A stretch of DNA of 64,000 nt, taken from the NCBI GenBank assembly GCA_002803225.1, contig NXFV01000755.1, positions 1-64,000 on the forward strand, given 5' to 3'. The translations under genes and the position numbers were made by a program. Below, in pieces: positions 56,358 to 64,000 of the stretch. Numbering within the stretch: the stretch's first letter is position 1; every line of letters begins with the position of its first letter. The notes under the pieces were generated by a model that worked only from the letters and a program-made list of their open reading frames with translations, was not told where the DNA came from and did not search any database. This DNA comes from Gamarada debralockiae (lineage: Eukaryota; Ascomycota; Leotiomycetes; Helotiales; Hyphodiscaceae).

Positions 56358-58172
56358 AGTCCCCACCCCTGAACTTGGGCCACCCCCTAAGTTGGGCCAC
56401 CTCGCCTACCTACCACCCTACTTTAGACCACCATAACTTTTTTATTCTTCGATTTCTATACAAGATAATGTAGAGTTACTATCTTAAGATATATCGGAGT
56501 CTTCTGCTTTAATTTGGCGATTCCCAGCTTCAATCTGAGCTTTCTTAATAGCCTTGATCCTTACAAATTTAGAATTTGGACTTGTCTCTACCTTGCGCCG
56601 TTTCCTAGGCTCTAATTGCTCTACACTGGCTTCTAGTTGTTTGATTCGAAGCTCATGCTGGTCAATAACAAAATCCTTATCATCTATGCCTTTAGCGATC
56701 TTCCTGAAGAGTACCCTACGGGTTGAGAGATCGGCGTCTCCTAGCTCGGCAATCCTAAAAGCCTGTCCCCGCACATCCTCTGCTTTTTTAGGGGTCTCCC
56801 ACTTAATAGATGATCTATCCTGGTACCATTCCGGTACTAGTACCTTCCCAGAAGATTTTAAGGTTAGTTCAAGTGGTTTATTGCTATTTTCAAGCAATAA
56901 TCGGCTCATAAGGGGCTTTGTTATGTAGACCGGCCACAACCCCGAGGCCTGCCACCCTACTTTGATATTCCAAGCTATCAAACTATATGTTCGAGCTTTC
57001 CGATAGCAGACCAAGAAATTCCGCTTTCTAACTGGTGTAGAATCGGTTACTAGACTCAAAAAACCGAGCTATTTGCGGTATGCTATCTTTAATGAGGAAA
57101 AGACTAATAAATCCAAGGGTTAGAGCACATGCGAGGAGTGCGAGGGTAGAAATAAGAGATGGATATTGTTTGAAAAGAATTCCTATATAAACTCTAACGT
57201 CTCATGGCTCCCATGGCCATCCAGAATAAAAGTCGGGGCTCTGATAGGTCACGTGGAGCTGTCCTAGGAATAAACACCTTCTTTAACCATTCTAAGGCAG
57301 TATCGTCAGATGTCCAGCCATTTTCGGTTGCAGTAAACTCCTAATGTTTGAATTTATCAAGGGAAGTAAGAAAGCACTATTGCTGTACCGATTTGCCCTT
57401 AAATATCACTAGGTGAGGTGAGGCTACCCCTGTAGCAAAGACGCACTCGATAAAGGACGTCCAGGCCTTAGAGCTAGGTTATTTCTTTTGAATAAAATGT
57501 CGATTAACATTTCTAACTACTAGTCCATTGACCCCCTAGCTTTCCATAATCCTGGCTTTATCCATATTCTAACCATTCTCGGGTTTGATGGCCTTAATCC
57601 TAGGGATAGCTAGTTTATTAAACCATGCCCTAATTATATCGGTTATAGTACTATTAACACGAACAGAATTGATCCTGGATTGATTTTTGGTCCTAAGAAC
57701 AAGATTCCGTTTGAGAAGCCCTGTATCTATCGTTTTCCTAGAGGAATTGCGTCTTCTCTAGCGGCCAGGATGCGCCCGGCAAAAGCTCTGATCTGTGAGT
57801 ACGTAGGGTTTTGGCCTAAGGCATCCTAGGTTAAAACCTAATCTGTGAGACGCTGTTCCTGAACCGGGGAAAGCCTTTGATAATTTTCTTTAGCTTCTTT
57901 TATCGAAACGTAGCCATATATGCGGTTCTGGATAGTAGACCTTAGCACGCCATAATCCTTATGCGCCTCGCGCACGGACATGCCTTTTGCGACCGCATTA
58001 AGTGCTCGTTAGAGGTCTTCTTCACTTTATTTAGGCTTCATAGGTGGTTCAAGCTGCTTGTAAAATTTTGGAGGTAATTTATTAAGAGGTTATAGAGAAA
58101 TAAAGGTTCGAAGTAGGTAGTGGGAAGTAGCGGTGTGCTAAGCGAGGTAGCCCAACTTAGGGGGTGGGGACT
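56358..58172 (-). mobile_element. Fot/pogo-type (Tc1-mariner) DNA transposon, degenerate
   Basis: Ends are inverted: AGTCCCCACCCC... at the left and ...GGGGTGGGGACT at the right, with CCTAAGTTGGGC(C/T)ACCTCGC on both sides. The left end carries an extra partial copy of the terminal sequence. A TA dinucleotide flanks both ends (56356-56357, 58173-58174), the Tc1/mariner target. Length is 1815 bp. The minus strand codes for a degraded transposase (see separate entry). It sits at the broken 3' end of the NLR relic. Confidence 0.9.
56484..58060 (-). pseudogene. Pogo/Fot-like DDE transposase, many stops
   Basis: The N-terminus near 58050-57850 reads a Psq/CENP-B helix-turn-helix: EEDL.RALNAVAKGMSVREA, GVLRSTIQNRIYGYVS, then NYQRLSPVQEQRLTDWVLT. 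The middle is interrupted by stops and frameshifts. An open C-terminal part runs 57059-56484 with FLVCYRKARTYSLIAWNIKV, ASGLWPVYITKPLMSRLLLE, the hallmark of fungal pogo-like transposases, and a basic coiled tail. Several stops are TAG or TAA at places where Gln or Trp is expected, compatible with C-to-T (RIP-like) mutation. Confidence 0.85.
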
Positions 58173-59445
58173 TACTTCGCTATTAATTATAAGGAGGTCG
58201 AGGCCATAAGTCTTGCAATGCAGGGGCAGGCGCCACTACTCACCTATTTGGTAAGGGTGTTCCATAGCAACGAGTTCGAGGGACTGTGAACCCCAAAGTA
58301 GAAGGAATAACAGTGATGTCTATAGGGTCCGAGCGCTAAATACTTATGCCTAGAGAGCAATTACGCACCTTATTCTACAGCGCCTTTTGCAATTAAGCGA
58401 GCTTATGGCGCTCACCCCGAGAAATTTGGGTTCGTGGTCGCGGTTCTTTATCACTTGCGGGGCCATACAGGTGATATGCTGCCTTTTTTTTTTGGAAGTT
58501 GTCGTTGTCAATTTTCACTTGGCCAATCATGGCGCCATCCTGTCAAGTGTGGAACTATCATTAGCCTACAGGTTTGCCTACGTGTGACGCTGTATTTTCC
58601 CTAGAGCACACGACAGGTATCACTTACTTGAACCAGAAATGCTGATACCTGACCTCTTCCAACAGTAGAGCTGTCACATTCCCTCGTGAGGGCCCTTTGG
58701 TAGAACTATCACACTAAGACTACACTATACCTGCCTCTCTAAGTAGTTGTTTGTCTAATATGAGAACGTAACAAATATTCCCCTTAACATGAGTACTATT
58801 ATTACTTTAGATACTATATAGAACAATCTGCCGTTTACTATTATAATATACTAGAAAATATGCCTTTAGATAAGAGAAGTATGTGATGAGAAAGACCTGC
58901 AAAGGGAACAAAAAGCGAACTTGCCGTTGCGCATGCCGTTTATTGGTTATGTCTCTTGAACGGGTGCAAATCCGCATCTTTGCACATGCGGGGCTTGCAT
59001 TTATTGCTTCTTATTTGGGATGCCCCTTGGCGATGCTGTATCGTCTCGGCTCCATCAAGCTTTACACGCATGACAAACGCAGGTGTTTTCGATCAATTCA
59101 GGATTAGGAAGTTCTGCTGGTTTGACTTTCATCAGAGCGATTCAATCGTCGGGCTCAATTCGGAAATCATTTATCTGTGCTCTTTGGCGTTGCGAGGGAA
59201 ATTGCCTACATGGCAGGAACTTTCGCGGGGTAATTGCATCGCGAAATTTGGCTTGTCAGCTTATTGCATTTTGTAAAAAATTGCTGCAGGAGGGCTTCTG
59301 AGTGACAACTGTGCGCACATGATCATATGCAGCCAAAGTGCGGCTGAGCATTTATTAAAGCCTGCTCCCCACCTTCCTTATCTACCCTCCTTGTACTTTT
59401 TCTCTTTACTTCTGTCGTAAAATATAATTTTCAATTATCATCAGT
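58173..59445. other. Intergenic region, no supported gene
   Basis: Frames at 58387-58587 and 58883-59107 lack motifs. The 90 bases before the STAND-type gene are pyrimidine-rich (CCTCCTTGTACTTTTTCTCT), a promoter-like feature. Confidence 0.5.
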
Positions 59446-61257
59446 ATGTCATTTGGGTTCTCAGTTGGTGACTTCATTCTTTTAGTCGACATTGCTCACA
59501 AAACATTTCGAAACTGTCAGCAGGCTGGCGACGAGTACATCGAAATAGCCAACGCGGTGCGACGTCTTCACAGCGTGCTCAGAACCCTACGAGCCGAAGT
59601 CCAACGACCCGAATCAAAGATCCTGAGGCAAAATCATGCTTCGAAAGCCCAGCTGATCGAGACGGCAGAGGGTTGCAAGAATGTTCTCGATAGTCTGGAC
59701 TCTATCCTTGCGAAGTATGAGGGGCTGAAAGTCGATAGTCAGGTTGGTGTGGGGAAGAAGTTCTGGCAACGCTTTCGATTCGGTTCGAAGGTGGAAGATT
59801 TAATGGTCATTCGTAGCAAACTTGTCTCCTACACTTCGACTCTCTCAATCCTGCTCGTCACGCTGCACATTCAAGCAACCGATCGAGTAGAAACCAAGCT
59901 TGATGGAGGTTTCGCAGAATTGAGCGGACAATTCGGGAAGGCGCTCAAGGAGATCTATGGAATCGCAGCTCAAGCCAGGGTTGATGAGCAGAGGGGTTCG
60001 ACGATGTCGACATTGTCGCTCTCCACATATGCTGGGGATGACAAGATTGTCTGGCGAGACTTCAGACGAGAGCTTGTCAAGAAAGGATTCAAGAGCCAGA
60101 GCTTGGAGAAGAATAAGAATATGCTTTTGGCATACATGACCAAGCTGAACCAAAGCGGGCTCCTAGATCAGCCATTGGGTGCCGACAATGCGAATCCATG
60201 GTGGGCAAAAAAATTGTTTACGGATACCGTAAGCTCTCTGGCAGATTTGCAATTGACTGAAGAGTCGCCATTTGATGATGGCTCGCCGGAGGCAATTGTT
60301 AACAAGCTCAAGCCGATGCCAACTGTTGATGAAGGCATCGAGGATGAGAAGACAAACACGCATGGAGAGGATGACTCGGACTCAACACTAAAACAGTCAC
60401 TTATTCCCCCCGGAACTGAAAGTCATCCGGATGCCAAACAAAAAATAGCAACAGGTATCCAAGAGAAAACCGGTCAGTTAGAGAGCGTAGAGCCTAGAAA
60501 ACCTACCTTCACCGGTAGGGACGAAGGTGCGGAAGTACGTATTCGTCCAGTCGTTCTCTCTGCTATATAACGTCTTACACTGGCTACTATTGCTGCTGAC
60601 TCTAATGTACCCAAGGTCAAACCACAACCACCCGTAAAAGATGATAGTGAAGAGGATTCATTAGACGAACCGGATCCAACAAGCGCAGCTTCCAAGGATG
60701 CCACTAGTCGACCTCCTAAGGGAGGTAAAAGAGTAGACAGACGGCCCTCGGATTTGAAAACAGCAGAGGGGAACGGATACCGAATTGTAGATCCGTTTGC
60801 GTATGGAGCTCAGACAATGCCGCCAATTACAAAAAACCGGAGAACGGCAAAGGAGAGCGAATACCGAAGCGTAAATCCGGCGGATTATGGAGAGTCTCAA
60901 CTACGAGCTCGTAGAAAGAAACAGCACAAAAGGCGGAAATCTCGGGCAGCAGAGGAAACATGGAATACCCGATCCAGATCCGATGATATTGTGGAAATAA
61001 TCGAAGAACACTCACCACCGCGCCAGGCACGAGCGCGGCCAGAGCGTAGAATAGCTTCACCCCCAGATTTAGATTCCGACGACATCGTGATCATCGAAGA
61101 AGAACACTCACCACCGCGCCAGGCACGAGCGCGGCCAGAGCGTAGAATAGCTTCACTCCCAGATTCAGATTCCGACGAGATCGTGATTATCGAAGAACAC
61201 TCACCACCGCGGCGATCACGAAAGCGTCCAGAGCACCGAAACTCCGGTGGGCGATAG
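59446..61257 (+). CDS. Fungal STAND N-terminal domain protein with SIM-like tandem repeats
   Basis: Exons 59446-60534 and 60616-61257 (81-nt GTACGT...CCAAG intron) give 576 residues. It begins MSFGFSVGDFILLVDIAHKT, the hallmark of the fungal N-terminal domain of STAND/NLR proteins, here helical to about residue 200 and including paired heptad-like helices (EVQRPESKILRQ; VEDLMVIRSKLVSY). No NACHT or repeat domain follows. The tail (from about 290) is acidic and basic in blocks, and from residue 486 carries tandem repeats of 31-32 residues, each with DDIV(E/I)IIEE-like followed by HSPPRQARARPERR. The hydrophobic-plus-acidic cores near residues 486, 518 and 550 look like SUMO-interaction motifs. 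Basic clusters (RRKKQHKRRKSR) suggest nuclear import. Function unknown. Confidence 0.8.
60982..61230 (+). repeat. Tandem repeat of 93-96 bp in the coding tail
   Basis: The word CACTCACCACCGCGCC starts units at 61009 and 61105; a third, diverged unit starts at 61198. Spacing is 96 and 93 bp, so frame is kept. The first two units are nearly identical, which suggests recent duplication or gene conversion. Each unit is preceded by the hydrophobic-acidic core described for the gene. Confidence 0.9.
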
Positions 61258-61934
61258 TGACAAAACCGCAACATCGAAAATCGAGCTTTGACCTAACATC
61301 GGCTGATCCGCCACACAAACGCCTCAGATATTTGCATGATCTAGAATAAAATCAAGATATAAAGAAAGAAGAAGGACCTCTTAGACAAAAGGTAAGAGGC
61401 ACAACATAAGAGATTTTTGTCGATCTATCATCTGATCGCTCGATATAGACGCTGTACTTATGTTAAGAGAGAAGGTTCACTAGTATGTGTCTGGCACCTG
61501 AATTCAGGGGCACAGCCAGCGCGCGGCAAAGGGGGTGAAACCCCCTTTACGAGTCTTACAGAGTTGGTCCGATGTTGATCAATTGGACTAGTATTGACCA
61601 ATCAAATAAGTGGAACTCGTATTGCTCTCTAATTGGTCAATTAGACGTCCAATTGATGAATTCCATAGTCCAATTTACGAATCTCTCGTATTGATGAACA
61701 CAATACACCAGGGCAGTCATGATAGTAAACCCAGTAGCTGTCGTATAATGCCTGGCTTCGGTCCATATAGTCAATTGTATGATTCAATATTATGCCAAGA
61801 GGCTTGGCTGTACAAGTACAACTGCAGAAGAGGCTGCGGGTCATCTTATCTATCTTCATTGATGTGGGAGCAGAAATGTTGAGGCTTTGGGCGTTGTTCA
61901 CGAATTATCGATATGAGATCCTCGCATGGCAGGG
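61258..61934. other. Intergenic region with a perfect hairpin
   Basis: AAAGGGGGT-GAA-ACCCCCTTT at 61528-61548 is a perfect 9-bp stem with a 3-nt loop, about 270 bp past the STAND-type gene. Between 61565 and 61680 variants of CAATTGG and TTGACCAAT recur in both orientations. No gene is supported. Confidence 0.55.
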
Positions 61935-63749
61935 TCATGCTAAACTTAACCCCTCACTCATGGGTCGCACATATTTCACCCAGTCACTCATACCAGGTTC
62001 GGGAGACGGTTCGGAATCCGCGTCCAAGTCTCTCTTCTTCCATATAGTCTGCACAATTGCTCGCGCAGCATGTGTTGAGCTCCTCGTAGCTGAAGCAATC
62101 TCCAATCTATCAAACTGCTCGAGAAAGAATATTCGTTCGTCGTCCTCAAGGGCGTAGAGGGCTGTAACAAAGATACTCCAAAGATGCGCAGATTGAATGG
62201 CGGGCATGCGTTGAAGCAGGAAGACTTGTTCGGCAACCAGGCGGCGCACAACGTGAGTTGAGGGCACCGCTGAGTGAAGTGAGGTGTAGAAATATATCTT
62301 GGCGGCGTTGTGGATGAGAGATGAAGTCCACGTGAGGATTAAAGCTTGTGAGGCAAGCGCGGTGTCAGAATTTGGAAGTATTTGAATGAGGTCATCAAGC
62401 TGCGTCTCAAGTGTGATAATATGACCGGCCAGATCCGCGTCGTCGGATTCTTGGTTATCAGCCTGACTTGTCAGTATGGAGCGCTTTCATAAGGCGGCCT
62501 GGTCTACTTACCATCTGCCGCGAAACATCCGTAATTGCCGCAATGATAGCTAGGAGCTCGGGCGAGCACCCAACAGTCTTATCCACCTGCATTTTATCAG
62601 TGAAATAGCTCGAAACTCTTCGATATAGGTACCTCTTGAGGACTCCCCCATGCAGTCTCCCTGAATTTGGCTCTTTTCCCGCAAGCACTCCGACCCATCA
62701 CGTCTCGAGTAGCAAAGAATTTTGAGACAAAAGACACCAAAGAGGGCTCTGGGGATTGCGCATTTTTCATCGTAATCAAATTCGCAGCGGCCGAGACATG
62801 TGTCGACCATGATGTTTGACAGTCATCTGTTATCTGAAAGAAATGGTCAGCCATATTTAAGATTTGGTGTTCCAGGACACCTACGTCGAAGAGGCATAGC
62901 ATAAGCATGGAAACAAGGATATGATTGTTCGATGTTCCATCCAACGATGCAATATCATGGCGCAACTGGCGTAAGGTACCTTGTTTCTGCTGCAAAGCAA
63001 GCGAATAGTAGTCGACTGGGCAAGTTGGTTGGTTGAGACTCAGGTATAGCGCTCCGATCGCCATGATTGACCTTCTAACGCATTCGTGGGATATGGATAA
63101 CGGTAACACGATCTGACGATAGCAATTGGAGGCATCATCGACGAGCGTAAGAGTCTGGCAGACCTTGTCTTGGTCTAAAACAGGATAAGTACGTTGTCCG
63201 TCCATATTGGTTGAGCTGTACTCACAATATTGAAAGAGCATTCCATCAGTCACTGATAAGTCGAGTATTTGAGGGGGGCAATACAACCGCAGAGCAGGGC
63301 TTCTCCTGTGTATCCCATTGACCGGTGCCACCGATTGAACCAGTGTTGTCCCATCCATATCCTCTCGGACCGTATTGAGGAAATGTCTTCTCTGGTTTCG
63401 CGGTGCCTTCCATTTTGCCTTCACAATCAATTCCTTCGATGGCGTCGGATCCACGAACAAAACCTCAGAACGCTTCCCTCGGCCGTGTTTGATGCCCCGT
63501 CGCGAACTTTCATCTTCCCATATCAACCGCAGAACATATTCGCAAGACCGACCATCATGGAGGCATCGCATACAAGAAGGCCGCTCTTCTATATGCATTC
63601 CAATTAGCCATTGCAGAGATGTTTGAGCAACGGATCGTACCTGAGCAGCGAAGCCGTCGCTCTTTGCACGAAACGCATCCATTTCGGGAGTGCTTCACGC
63701 GTCGACCAGGGGATTTCGTCTCAACGGCGCTCGCAGATGCTCCAGCCAT
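61935..63749 (-). CDS. Zn(II)2Cys6 transcription factor with fungal-specific TF domain
   Basis: Exons 63641-63749, 62885-63588, 62633-62833, 62512-62586 and 61935-62462 give 538 residues. The first intron lies within the zinc cluster; splicing joins GCVSCKERRLRC to the rest, giving Cys25, 28, 35, 42, 45 and 52 with CX2CX6CX6CX2CX6C spacing, exactly canonical. A basic N-terminus (RRVKHSRNG) precedes it. The middle homology region includes SHECVRRSIMAIGALYLSL and NNHILVSMLMLCLFD, and the C-terminal part VDKTVGCSPELLAIIAAITD. This is a nuclear DNA-binding regulator of the type that often controls neighbouring metabolic genes; targets are unknown. The 51-nt fourth-block intron is a multiple of three, so retention stays open. 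Confidence 0.93.
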
Positions 63750-64000
63750 GGTCCAAACATACCGGCACTTCGAGTTGTGACCTATGTTAGATCCCTGATT
63801 TTTCAAATACCCTTCTGGGGATGTTTGCGAGTGGAAAACGACGCTGCGATTTCTTCGATTTCTTCAAACCGCCACCAGCGCGTTGAGACCAGATGACTAA
63901 GGAAACATGAAATGACCCCACTACCCCGCATCGCCCTAACTCTGGTGGGCGATAAGAACACAACTGAATTTACTCTGATTGGCATTTCCCGATTTCATAA
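63750..64000. other. Window edge, upstream of the transcription factor gene
   Basis: Promoter side of the Zn2Cys6 gene. CTCTGGTGGGCGATAA at 63938-63953 resembles CTCCGGTGGGCGATAG at the end of the STAND-type gene (61242-61257). Nothing else recognised. Confidence 0.4.

Noticed and set aside
56484..57059. The 191-codon frame as a host gene with a coiled coil
   Set aside because: It lies wholly inside a TA-flanked element with inverted ends and carries the C-terminal hallmark of pogo-like transposases.

Overview
The window comes from a filamentous ascomycete (Pezizomycotina; a Leotiomycetes-like fungus is my guess). Genes carry many short GT-AG introns with CTAAC/CTGAC-type branch sites. The gene content is typically fungal: ABC-B multidrug pump, ERG6, ARP8, Rds1-like ferritin-fold protein, HET protein, Ctr copper transporters, metalloreductases, a Zn2Cys6 regulator and STAND/NLR relics. 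There are no rRNA, tRNA or CRISPR features that I can support. All exon coordinates were rebuilt by hand from splice sites and conserved protein motifs; every reported join keeps frame unless stated.

Layout. 1-11,400: one large ABC transporter gene (3415-7574, minus) between gene-poor flanks; 9.3-10.3 kb holds a degenerate tandem repeat. 11.4-13.9 kb: arp8. 15.6-16.8 kb: a chimera of a DUF3435-like recombinase N-terminus and a truncated alpha/beta hydrolase. 17.5-18.6 kb: a secreted ferritin-fold protein. 21.2-22.5 kb: erg6. 25.5-35.3 kb: housekeeping-like genes (DUF1203, lipid-droplet hydrolase, promethin/LDAF family, PEBP, Gfo/Idh/MocA oxidoreductase) and a frameshifted HET gene.

37.7-51.7 kb is the most interesting block, a metal-acquisition cluster: a Ctr copper transporter, a ferric/cupric reductase, a PLP cysteine-synthase-like enzyme fused to a rhodanese domain, a 14-TM DHA2-type MFS pump divergent from it, a second reductase carrying two in-frame stops, and a second Ctr gene divergent from that reductase. 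The shared reductase/Ctr promoter holds a MITE and two exact copies of an 8-bp Mac1-type copper box. Reduction (FRE) plus Cu(I) uptake (Ctr) plus a sulfur-handling enzyme and an exporter suggest a copper/iron uptake locus, possibly tied to a sulfur-containing metabolite; this is inference.

52-58.2 kb is a gene graveyard: kinase, reductase-like and NACHT-NLR pseudogenes, then a 1.8-kb Fot/pogo-type transposon with TA target duplication. 59.4-61.3 kb holds an intact gene for a fungal STAND-type N-terminal domain joined to a tail with three tandem SUMO-interaction-like motifs. 61.9-63.7 kb is a Zn2Cys6 transcription factor.
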